Assembly (NCBI GenBank): GCA_051886675.1
Contig: JBJEYH010000163.1
Span: forward strand, 1 to 23,153
Origin: UBA11524 sp051886675
GTDB lineage: Bacteria; Bacillota; Clostridia; Christensenellales; Aristaeellaceae
Direction of reading: 5' to 3'
Length of the DNA: 23,153 bases
Every line of letters starts with the position of its first letter. Within the stretch, counting starts at the first letter, position 1. The notes under the pieces are model-generated. The model was not told where the DNA came from. It made no database searches and saw only the letters and a list, made by a program, of their open reading frames with translations. Below, piece by piece: positions 6,330 to 12,305 of this stretch. The position numbers and the translations under genes are program-made.

Positions 6330-7085
6330 ATGTCCGACGACAGCCAGGTGAAGTCTCTGGCCCGGGCCATGCAGGTGCTGGAGTGCTTCTCCGTGGAGCA
6401 GCCGGAGCTGGGGCCCTCGGAGATCGCCAAGATGCTGGGCATGCAGAAAAGCACGGTCTACAACATTCTCAGCACCTTCCAGAAGTGCGGCTATCTGGTG
6501 AAGAATCCCCAGACCAGCAAGTACTATCTGGGTATGAAGGTGCTGCATCTGGGCTACATCGTCAGCAGCCATCACGGGCTGAGGGACATGTTCCTGCCCT
6601 ATCTGAACCGCATCGCCCAGGAGACCCGGGAGGTATGCTACTTCGGCATTCTCGACGAGATGGAGGTGCTGTATATCGAGAGCACCTATCCGTCCAACCA
6701 GCAGCACACCCGCAACATTCTGGGGGAACGCGCGCCGCTGTACTGCACGGGGCTGGGCAAGGCCATGCTGGCCTTTCTGCCCGGGGAGCAGGCGGAGCAG
6801 GTGATCAGCGAGAAGCCGCTGAAGGCCTACACCGGCTGCACCATCACCGATCCCATGGTGCTGCGGCATCATCTGGAGGAGATCCGGCAGAACGGCTACG
6901 CGGTGGACAACATGGAGCACGAATACGGCATCCGCTGCGTGGCGGTGCCGGTATTCAACAGCGCGGGGCAGGTCACGGCAGCGGTGAGCGTATCGGGGCC
7001 ATCGCTGCGCTTTGATCCGGAGACCATCATCCGGGACGCGCAGATCATCAGCAGCATCCTGCAGCCGCTGCAGCGGTGCATCTGA
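6330..7085 (+). CDS. IclR-family transcriptional regulator
   Basis: 251 residues. The N-terminal winged helix-turn-helix spans about 5-65 (LGPSEIAKMLG then KSTVYNILSTF). A GAF-like effector domain follows, with the family signatures APLYCTGLGKAMLAF and GYAVDNMEHEYGIRCVAVPVF (the latter from about residue 190). IclR proteins bind small organic or sugar acids and usually repress neighbouring catabolic genes. It follows the aldolase gene in the same transcript and faces the divergent transporter operon, so it probably controls both promoters through the palindrome at 5154-5170. The ATG at 6330 is preferred: AAAGGAG (6313-6319) sits 10 nt before it, whereas the in-frame GTG at 6321 would be only 1 nt away. 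The effector is likely a sugar acid or the aldolase product, which is inferred from context. Confidence 0.93.
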   Translation: MSDDSQVKSLARAMQVLECFSVEQPELGPSEIAKMLGMQKSTVYNILSTFQKCGYLVKNPQTSKYYLGMKVLHLGYIVSSHHGLRDMFLPYLNRIAQETREVCYFGILDEMEVLYIESTYPSNQQHTRNILGERAPLYCTGLGKAMLAFLPGEQAEQVISEKPLKAYTGCTITDPMVLRHHLEEIRQNGYAVDNMEHEYGIRCVAVPVFNSAGQVTAAVSVSGPSLRFDPETIIRDAQIISSILQPLQRCI

Positions 7086-7098
7086 AGCCCGGCGCCAT

Positions 7099-7259
7099 GG
7101 GATCGCGAAGCGAAAAAGGGTCAAGGGGCGATGCCCCCTGCGCGGGAATGCCGCGGCAGCCCAGGCTCACCACCAATGAAAAGAAAAGGGGAATCGGGGA
7201 AACCGGAGTTTCCAGGCAGGCGACGCAGTTCGCCCGCGAGGGAACCGGCAGGTTCCGCG
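7099..7259 (-). repeat. Intergenic X-R repeat, copy C (inverted)
   Basis: Read leftward, 7259-7169 matches the X module at 212-307 and 7168-7099 matches the R module. Conserved tracts include CTCGCGGGCG, ACTGCGTCGCCTGC, GGGCATCGCCCCTTGACCC and TTTTCGCTTCGCGATCC. Compared with copies A and B, R has lost one hairpin: the bases between two AGGGG direct repeats are gone. The loss fits a simple slippage deletion. Confidence 0.75.
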
Positions 7260-7307
7260 CACCCGGCAATGAACGCCCGTCCTCTCCCCACCCCGCACAA
7301 GCACACC

Positions 7308-7343
7308 CGCCCGGACAGCATCCTTTCTGCCCGGGCGTTTTTT
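7308..7343 (+). terminator. Intrinsic terminator of the aldolase-IclR operon
   Basis: CGCCCGG (7308-7314) pairs with CCGGGCG (7331-7337). After one mismatch, CAG pairs with CTG around an 8-nt loop, and T6 follows at 7338-7343. It lies about 220 nt past the IclR stop codon. Confidence 0.8.
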
Positions 7344-7352
7344 CCCGCACAG

Positions 7353-7386
7353 AAAAAGAGCCGCCGACGGTTTGTCAGCGGCTCTT
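7353..7386 (-). terminator. Intrinsic terminator of the S9 peptidase operon
   Basis: A 9-bp stem (7356-7364 with 7378-7386) has a short inner stem and a 5-nt loop. Read leftward, it is followed by a T-tract (A's at 7353-7357 on the plus strand). It serves the leftward peptidase transcript after about 180 nt of 3' untranslated sequence that includes repeat copy D. Confidence 0.75.
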
Positions 7387-7426
7387 GTTGTCCGGTTTTC
7401 TGTTGCTGTTCGGTCATGCCGTTTCC

Positions 7427-7552
7427 GTCGCGGAAGGCTGCGCATTCTGCCCGGAAGCACCGGCTTTGGACGGGGAACGGGGGACGCGGGGCTGCCGCCC
7501 AGGCTCGCGCAAGTGGGGCACCCCTTGGCCCTTTTCCGCTGGCGCGATTCCT
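7427..7552 (+). repeat. Intergenic X-R repeat, copy D (degenerate)
   Basis: 7427-7475 aligns with X (GCCGTTTCC, TCGCGG, TCTGCCCGGAA and a GGCTTT block) and 7488-7552 with R (GGGCTGCCGCCC, GGGGCACCCCTTGGCCC and a CGCTGGCGCGATTCC tail). It is more diverged than A, B or C and has the same orientation as A and B. Confidence 0.55.
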
Positions 7553-7563
7553 GGCTGTTGGTC

Positions 7564-9555
7564 TTATCTGCTGTACTTCTCAAACCAGTTCGTGATTTCC
7601 TCCAGGCGGCGGATGCGGTGCTTCGGCTTGCCCGAACGGGACAGATCGTGGTTCTCCCCGTGGAACAGGCACAGCCGCGCAGGCACGCCCCTGTCCTTGA
7701 GGGCGGTGAACATCTGCAGGCCCTCTGCCATCGGGCAGCGGTAGTCCTCGTCGGAGTGGATGAACAGCGTGGGCGTCACGGCATGGGCGGCGTACTTCAG
7801 CGGCGAATGCTCCCACAGCTTCTCCGGATTGTCGAAGGGATGCGCCGCGTTCTGATCCGTGGCGAACACGTAGCCGATGTCCGATACGCCGTAAAAGCTC
7901 AGCCAGTTGGCGATGGACCGCTGGGACGCCGCGCAGCAGAACCGGTCCGTGTGGCCGATGATCCAGTTGGTCATGAAGCCGCCGTAGCTGCCGCCGGTCT
8001 CGCAGACGCGGCTGACGTCAATCTGCGGATAGGCCGCAAGCACCGCGTCGGTGAAGGCCATGATGTGCCGGTAGTCCGTCTCGCCGTAGTGGCCGCGGAT
8101 GTCGGCAAAGTCGTTGTCCCGGCCGTCGCTGCCCTTGGGGTTGCAGAAGAACACGAAGTACCCCATGTTCGCCCACAGCTGCATCTCGTGGTAGAACACC
8201 GTGCCGTAGACGGTCTTGGGGCCGCCGTGGATGTCCAGCACGGCGGGGTAGCTTTTGGCGGGGTCGAAGTCCCGGGGCTCCAGCACCCAGCCGCCGATGG
8301 TATAGCCCTCGCTCTCCACGGTGAGGGGCCGGGGCCTGGCCACATACCTGCCCTTCAGGGCCGCGTCGTTGAAGTGGGTCAGCTGGGTCAGGCGGCACTT
8401 GCGCAGGTCGTAGGCGTACAGCTCCTGCAGCTTCTGCTCGAACATGGCCACCATCAGCACCACGTCGTTCCTGTCGGACACGTCGAAGCAGTCCACGCTG
8501 CCCGCCCGGCCGAGGATCTGCTCGTCAGTGCCGTCGGGATGCAGGCGGAACAGCGGCGCATCCCCCTCCCGGGTGGTGACGTAGTACATGTCCTCCCCGC
8601 GGACGGCCTGCTGCTGGCCTCCGCCCAGGCGGCAGTCGCTGCCCACCGAGCCGTACATGCTGTATTCCTCCCGGCGGAGGATCGTCATCCCGCCCGTCCG
8701 GGGATCCAGCGCGTATACCCAGCTGTTCTCGTTCAGCCCGTAGCGCGCGCCCTCCGTGCCCAGCACGTACAGCCGCCCGCCCACCGCCAGCAGCCCGGAC
8801 ACCGTCAGACGCTCATGCTGATACACCGTGCGGACCTCGCCGGTCCTCCAGTTCACCGCGCGGATGCAGCAGCCCATCACGGGCATCCTGTCCGTCCAGG
8901 CGGACGCGTCGAAGATCACCTCGTCCCCCATCACGGCCAGGGCGCCCACGTTGTCCGTGTCTCCCGTGACGCGCCGGATGCCAAAGGGCTCCGTCTCCAC
9001 CAGGTACAGCGCCGCCCGCCGCCCGTTGGTGACGCCCTCGCCGTTCATCCAGAAGGGAATCTCGTCAAAGACCTCGTAGTCCTTGTCCTCCTCCCGGTTT
9101 TTCGCCACCTGCGCCCGGGCCTCGTCAGTCATCTGGTCGTAGTCGGGGACGTTCACGTCCAGCGCGCCCACAACCGCCAGATGGGTTTCGTCCAGCACCT
9201 TCACCATCGCCGCCGCAATGGGCAGGGTGAAGGCCGGCAGCGCCTCGCCGCCCCGCACGTCCAGCGCGTAGTAGCTGGTGAACTGCTCATGGGCCGCGGC
9301 GCGCTTCTTCTCCTTCTCCGAGCGCACGGCGGGGAAGAGAATCCGGTTCTCGTCCAGCCAGACGAAGCCCCGCTCCCTGCCCAGGTCGGTCATCTGACGC
9401 ACCTGCCCGTCCCACAGGTACAGGCGCGAGGCATAGGCATTCTGCTCCTCCTCGCAGGCGGATACCACAAAGGCAGCCTTCTTCCCGTCCGGCGCCCAGC
9501 GCACCTCCGAGAGGAAGCGGTAGTTCAGGAAGTCCTTCAGTTGAAGCTGCTGCAT
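7564..9555 (-). CDS. S9-family serine peptidase (acylaminoacyl-peptidase/YuxL type)
   Basis: 663 residues, as expected for prolyl-oligopeptidase-family enzymes of the S9C type. The N-terminal half is a beta-propeller that filters small peptides. The C-terminal alpha/beta hydrolase carries the catalytic triad: Ser523 in GGSYGGF, Asp604 in SDEDYRCP and His636 in GENHDLS. The oxyanion segment DIHGGPKTVYG is also present. No signal peptide is visible, so it is a cytoplasmic oligopeptidase that probably trims peptides or blocked amino acids. An AAAGGAGA site precedes the ATG by about 11 nt. The upstream leftward gene ends at 9563, so the two genes are 7 nt apart and share a transcript. Exact peptide specificity cannot be read. 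Confidence 0.93.
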   Translation of the reverse strand: MQQLQLKDFLNYRFLSEVRWAPDGKKAAFVVSACEEEQNAYASRLYLWDGQVRQMTDLGRERGFVWLDENRILFPAVRSEKEKKRAAAHEQFTSYYALDVRGGEALPAFTLPIAAAMVKVLDETHLAVVGALDVNVPDYDQMTDEARAQVAKNREEDKDYEVFDEIPFWMNGEGVTNGRRAALYLVETEPFGIRRVTGDTDNVGALAVMGDEVIFDASAWTDRMPVMGCCIRAVNWRTGEVRTVYQHERLTVSGLLAVGGRLYVLGTEGARYGLNENSWVYALDPRTGGMTILRREEYSMYGSVGSDCRLGGGQQQAVRGEDMYYVTTREGDAPLFRLHPDGTDEQILGRAGSVDCFDVSDRNDVVLMVAMFEQKLQELYAYDLRKCRLTQLTHFNDAALKGRYVARPRPLTVESEGYTIGGWVLEPRDFDPAKSYPAVLDIHGGPKTVYGTVFYHEMQLWANMGYFVFFCNPKGSDGRDNDFADIRGHYGETDYRHIMAFTDAVLAAYPQIDVSRVCETGGSYGGFMTNWIIGHTDRFCCAASQRSIANWLSFYGVSDIGYVFATDQNAAHPFDNPEKLWEHSPLKYAAHAVTPTLFIHSDEDYRCPMAEGLQMFTALKDRGVPARLCLFHGENHDLSRSGKPKHRIRRLEEITNWFEKYSR

Positions 9556-9562
9556 ACAGGAT

Positions 9563-10096
9563 TCAGTCTCCTTTCACGGATGGGGATATCATATCGTTCT
9601 CGATCACGCCCAGACGGATGAGCCGGCAGTGGATGGCATAGGCGCTCCGGCCGAAGCGCCGGGCCAGCTGCTGCTCCGTCCATTCGGGGAAGAGGCGGGT
9701 GAGCTCCTCATCGTCCGCCCTCGTCCAGGGCGCGCGCGCTTTGGATGCGCCGTCGCCCTCCAGGCCCAGGGCCCTCAGCTGATTCGCCACGCCCCGGGGT
9801 CTGCGGTCCAGCAGGGGCGCGATGGCTTCCGGGCTCATGCCCTGGCGGAAGAGCGCCTCCAGCTGCGCGTTGTCCTCCTCCGTCCAGGGACGGCCAGCGT
9901 TGGGCCGGCCATCCTTGCGCACCCAGACGTCCTCCCGGGGCGCGTCCGGGCCCCGCAGGGCCTGAGCCGCCAGGCGCAGCGCCTGACTGACCCGCGCGTC
10001 GCGGCACACGTGCCCGGCAGGCAGAATCTCCCCCGTAACGGGATCCGCGCCCCGGGCGAGCGTCTCCAGCAGGCCTGCGGCTTCCAGCGGCGTCAT
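9563..10096 (-). CDS. Protein with two SANT/Myb-like helix-turn-helix segments
   Basis: 177 residues. The N-terminal part (about 14-50) has the block ARGADPVTGEILPAGHVCRD, a pattern I recall from uncharacterised bacterial proteins. Two similar SANT-like segments follow: GRPWTEEDNAQLEALFRQG (from residue 69, to about 111) and RAPWTRADDEELTRLFPEW (from 121, to about 163). Each ends in a recognition-helix-like stretch, GVANQLRALG and YAIHCRLIRLG. This suggests nucleic-acid binding, but no target is known. The ATG at 10096 is chosen because GGGAGG lies 7 nt upstream; the longer frame back to 10174 would include the promoter. It is the first gene of a two-gene transcript with the S9 peptidase, 7 nt apart. 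The functional link between the two is not obvious. Confidence 0.85.
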   Translation of the reverse strand: MTPLEAAGLLETLARGADPVTGEILPAGHVCRDARVSQALRLAAQALRGPDAPREDVWVRKDGRPNAGRPWTEEDNAQLEALFRQGMSPEAIAPLLDRRPRGVANQLRALGLEGDGASKARAPWTRADDEELTRLFPEWTEQQLARRFGRSAYAIHCRLIRLGVIENDMISPSVKGD

Positions 10097-10123
10097 GCAT
10101 GTTCCTCCCTGCGGTTTTCCCCA

Positions 10124-10153
10124 ATTATAGCATGCCGAATCCGCGCCTGTAAA
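10124..10153 (-). promoter_or_regulatory. Promoter of the SANT-like/S9 peptidase operon
   Basis: Read leftward: TTTACA (10153-10148), an 18-nt spacer, then TATAAT (10129-10124). It lies 28 nt upstream of the chosen start codon and is divergent from the asnA promoter. Confidence 0.75.
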
Positions 10154-10173
10154 GCGCGGCGGTTTCCCGGGCA

Positions 10174-10202
10174 TTGAAAAAACGCCGGAATCGTAGTATA
10201 AT
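10174..10202 (+). promoter_or_regulatory. Promoter of asnA
   Basis: TTGAAA (10174-10179), a 17-nt spacer and TATAAT (10197-10202). The leader is only about 30 nt, too short for a T-box or other riboswitch. Confidence 0.82.
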
Positions 10203-10239
10203 CCTTCAATACGATTGATAGCAAAGGAGCTGTCCGGCC

Positions 10240-11253
10240 ATGAACCGTTCCGTCATCCCCGAGGGCTACACGCCCAAGCTGTCCCTCTATCAGACCCAGA
10301 GCGCCATCAGCCTGATCAAGCGGGTGTTCCAGGATTCCCTGGCCCTGGCCCTGCATCTCAAGCGCGTATCCGCGCCCCTGTTCGTGGAACCCTCCTCCGG
10401 CCTCAACGACGACCTCAATGGCGTGGAACGTCCCGTAGGCTTCGATATCCCCTTCGCCGGCGCCGAGGCGCAGGTGGTGCATTCCCTGGCCAAGTGGAAG
10501 CGCATGGCCCTCTACCGCTACGACGTGTTCCCCGGCAAGGGCATTTACACCGACATGAACGCCATCCGCCGGGACGAGAGCCTGGACAACCTGCACTCCG
10601 TCTACGTGGATCAGTGGGACTGGGAGAAGGTCATCACCCCCGAAAGCCGCAACGAATTCACCCTGCATCAGACGGTGCGGGACATTGTGGCCGCCATCTG
10701 CGACACCCAGCTGACCGTACGGGGCAAGTATCCCCAGCTGTGCGACTCACCCCTGCTCAGGCGGGAGGTGACCTTCGTCACCGCCCAGGCGCTGGAGGAC
10801 ATGTACCCTGACCTCACACCCAAGGAGCGCGAGAACGTCTTCGTGAAGGAGCACGGGACGGTGTTCATCCAGGGGATCGGCGGGGCGCTGAAGTCCGGCA
10901 GGCCCCACGACGGCCGCGCCCCCGACTACGACGACTGGGAGCTCAACGGCGACATCCTCTTCTACCACCCGGTGCTGGACTGCGCGATGGAGATTTCCTC
11001 CATGGGCATCCGCGTCAGCCCCGAGTCCCTCGACCGTCAGCTGACCCTGGCCCGCTGCGATCACCGGCGGGAGCTGCCCTTCCACCGGATGCTGCTGGAG
11101 GGCAGGCTGCCGCTGACCATGGGCGGCGGCATCGGCCAGAGCCGGCTGTGCATGCTGCTGCTGGGCAAGGCGCACATTGGCGAGGTGCAGTCCTCCATCT
11201 GGGACGAGGCGACCCGCAGGGAATTCGAGCGCGCGAATATCACGCTGCTGTAA
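10240..11253 (+). CDS. asnA: Aspartate-ammonia ligase (asparagine synthetase A)
   Basis: 337 residues, the usual length for AsnA (about 330). The enzyme makes asparagine from aspartate, ammonia and ATP in the cytoplasm and shares the class II aminoacyl-tRNA-synthetase fold. Family blocks seen are YQTQSAISLIKRVFQ near residue 17, VEPSSGLNDDLNG near 47, AQVVHSLAKWKRMAL near 77, SVYVDQWDWEKVI, and the C-terminal GGGIGQSRLCMLLL. AAAGGAG lies 9-10 nt before the ATG. It is a single-gene unit with its own promoter at 10174-10202 and a terminator at 11262-11289. The high-confidence call rests on many unmistakable motifs. Confidence 0.97.
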   Translation: MNRSVIPEGYTPKLSLYQTQSAISLIKRVFQDSLALALHLKRVSAPLFVEPSSGLNDDLNGVERPVGFDIPFAGAEAQVVHSLAKWKRMALYRYDVFPGKGIYTDMNAIRRDESLDNLHSVYVDQWDWEKVITPESRNEFTLHQTVRDIVAAICDTQLTVRGKYPQLCDSPLLRREVTFVTAQALEDMYPDLTPKERENVFVKEHGTVFIQGIGGALKSGRPHDGRAPDYDDWELNGDILFYHPVLDCAMEISSMGIRVSPESLDRQLTLARCDHRRELPFHRMLLEGRLPLTMGGGIGQSRLCMLLLGKAHIGEVQSSIWDEATRREFERANITLL

Positions 11254-11261
11254 GCGGCGAC

Positions 11262-11289
11262 AAAAAAGTGGCCCGCGGGCCGCTTTTTT
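11262..11289. terminator. Terminator after asnA (symmetric)
   Basis: The A6-G arm pairs with C-T6 around a GC-rich core, GGCCCGCGGGCC. It is followed directly by T's rightward and also A/T-flanked leftward, so it can work in both directions. It lies 8 nt after the asnA stop codon. Confidence 0.85.
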
Positions 11290-11356
11290 GCGTTGGCGAC
11301 TGCCGCCGGGGGCAGCTTCGATGCTTTTCACGGCCCCGGGATACGGCTGCTTCCAC

Positions 11357-11395
11357 AAAAAACGCCCCTGCGGAGGTTATGCTTCGCAGGGGCGT
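11357..11395 (-). terminator. Terminator of the 46-residue membrane peptide gene
   Basis: A perfect 11-bp stem (11362-11372 with 11385-11395) has a 12-nt loop. Read leftward it is followed by T's (A's at 11357-11361). It starts 13 nt after the stop codon of the small gene. Confidence 0.85.
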
Positions 11396-11407
11396 GTTGA
11401 TGGATGA

Positions 11408-11548
11408 TCAGTTGCTGGTGGGATACTTGCGGCGGTATTCGATGTTGTAGAAATCCTCCAGCCCGTTTTCACAGCTGCCGTTCTGGTAATTGGCCACCAG
11501 CAGCGCGCCCAGCGCGATCACCGCTGCGATGATGAGCAGGTTCAGCAT
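11408..11548 (-). CDS. Small single-pass membrane protein (46 aa), unknown function
   Basis: 46 residues starting MLNLLIIAAVIALGALLVAN. A single hydrophobic helix spans about 2-20. A short polar tail follows, with one cysteine (Cys26) and an aromatic and basic end (FYNIEYRRKYPTSN). AAGGAGGG lies about 7 nt before the ATG. A TATAAT promoter lies about 65 nt upstream and a perfect hairpin terminator just downstream, so the small frame has a complete transcription unit of its own. That is the main argument that it is a real gene. I do not recognise the family. It could be a small membrane regulator or, less likely, a toxin-like peptide; nothing seen supports a specific role. Confidence 0.75.
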   Translation of the reverse strand: MLNLLIIAAVIALGALLVANYQNGSCENGLEDFYNIEYRRKYPTSN

Positions 11549-11612
11549 GCCTGTCCCTCCTTGACGTCGTCCCTGACTGCTGAAGTTGGATTCCCTTTTC
11601 CGGGGCAGCTTG

Positions 11613-11641
11613 ATTATAGCAGAAAAACAAAGAAAATACAA
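11613..11641 (-). promoter_or_regulatory. Promoter of the 46-residue membrane peptide gene
   Basis: Read leftward: TTGTAT (11641-11636), a 17-nt T-rich spacer, then TATAAT (11618-11613). The -35 is weak and the -10 perfect. Confidence 0.7.
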
Positions 11642-11827
11642 GACGGTTTGCAGGATTTCCGGCAAAAATGTCAGGCGGATGAATCCTGCATTTTCGCGCA
11701 ACGCGTTTTCCGGCAAGGGATTGAAACCCGGCCACCCGCGATGGCCGGAGGAAGCGCGGGCTGCATGATTTGCACGGAATCCTGCAATTCGCCGCCGGGG
11801 GAGACGATGGGCGGGATCTCTGCGGGC

Positions 11828-11865
11828 AAAAAGAAACATCCCGGATCCTTCGATCCGGGATGTTT
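11828..11865 (-). terminator. Terminator of the tRNA-Gln/tRNA-Glu unit
   Basis: A perfect 14-bp stem (11834-11847 with 11852-11865) has a 4-nt loop. Read leftward it is followed by C then T5. It begins 5 nt past the 3' end of tRNA-Glu. Confidence 0.85.
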
Positions 11866-11869
11866 GAAG

Positions 11870-11942
11870 CACCTCCGACGGGATTCGAACCCGTGTTTTC
11901 GCCTTGAGAGGGCGGCGTCCTAGGCCACTAGACAACGGAGGC
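11870..11942 (-). tRNA. tRNA-Glu (anticodon CTC)
   Basis: 73 nt. Acceptor arms are GCCTCCG and CGGAGGT with a terminal G-U pair. The D stem is GTC/GAC. The anticodon loop CTCTCAA gives anticodon CTC, and the T arm is ACGGG-TTCGAAT-CCCGT. The anticodon stem has one C-A mismatch at its base. CCA is not encoded and would be added enzymatically. Confidence 0.95.
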
Positions 11943-11947
11943 AAATG

Positions 11948-12018
11948 CTGGGGAACTAGGATTCGAACCTAGACAATACGAGTCAGAGTCGCAGGTGCTG
12001 CCGTTACACCATTCCCCA
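11948..12018 (-). tRNA. tRNA-Gln (anticodon CTG)
   Basis: 71 nt. Acceptor arms are TGGGGAA and TTCCCCA. The D stem is GTG/CAC. The anticodon stem TGCGA/TCGTA closes loop CTCTGAC, giving anticodon CTG, and the T arm is CTAGG-TTCGAAT-CCTAG. CCA is not encoded. It lies 5 nt upstream of tRNA-Glu in the same transcript. Confidence 0.95.
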
Positions 12019-12051
12019 ATGGATTCAGCAGTTCAATCAACTGCGAGTGCT

Positions 12052-12080
12052 ATTATAGCAAATGACGAAAGGCTTGTCAA
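12052..12080 (-). promoter_or_regulatory. Promoter of the tRNA pair
   Basis: Read leftward: consensus TTGACA (12080-12075), a 17-nt spacer, then consensus TATAAT (12057-12052). The -35 box sits inside a 13-bp dyad, GGCTTGACAAGCC. Confidence 0.9.
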
Positions 12081-12216
12081 GCCCTTTTTCAAAAAAATCC
12101 GACATGTTCGCAAAATTCTTCCCACAGGCCGGATCGCGGCCGGTCAGGTGTCGCCGCGGCCCCCTCCGCGCGGCGCGGCGCGGGGATACTTTCCTGCGCA
12201 AACGCGGCTTATCATC

Positions 12217-12245
12217 TTGATATTTGCCTGGATTGCGAGTATAAT
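12217..12245 (+). promoter_or_regulatory. Promoter of pgi
   Basis: TTGATA (12217-12222), a 17-nt spacer and TATAAT (12240-12245). The predicted start near 12252 leaves a 54-nt leader before the pgi ATG. Confidence 0.82.
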
Positions 12246-12305
12246 TTTGCTATGCAAACGCTTGCTCAAACTTCACTTTCGCAAGGAATGAGGAGGTTTT
12301 TCACC

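Larger units (their letters stand above)
7086..7563. other. 478-nt convergent gap with two terminators and two repeat copies
   Basis: The space between the ends of the IclR gene (rightward) and the S9 peptidase gene (leftward) has no credible gene. From left to right it holds an inverted X-R repeat, a rightward terminator, a leftward terminator and a degraded X-R repeat in the original orientation. The last repeat ends about 12 nt from the peptidase stop codon. Confidence 0.8.
11549..11869. other. 321-nt gap between small membrane peptide gene and tRNA genes
   Basis: No gene is seen. The gap holds the promoter of the 46-residue peptide and three copies of the 9-mer AATCCTGCA: 11682-11690, 11778-11786, and inverted at 11649-11657. 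The tRNA terminator lies at its right end. Confidence 0.7.

Noticed and set aside
5214..7124. 636-codon leftward frame opposite the aldolase and IclR genes
   Set aside because: It covers the divergent promoter region and two well-supported genes on the other strand.
7372..9621. 749-codon rightward frame opposite the S9 peptidase
   Set aside because: Shadow frame with antisense composition; it also crosses the terminator and repeat copy D.
10203..10239. T-box or other riboswitch ahead of asnA
   Set aside because: The leader is about 30 nt, too short for any such structure.
12252..12305. Upstream in-frame ATG for pgi
   Set aside because: It coincides with the predicted transcription start; AGGAGG points to the ATG at 12306.
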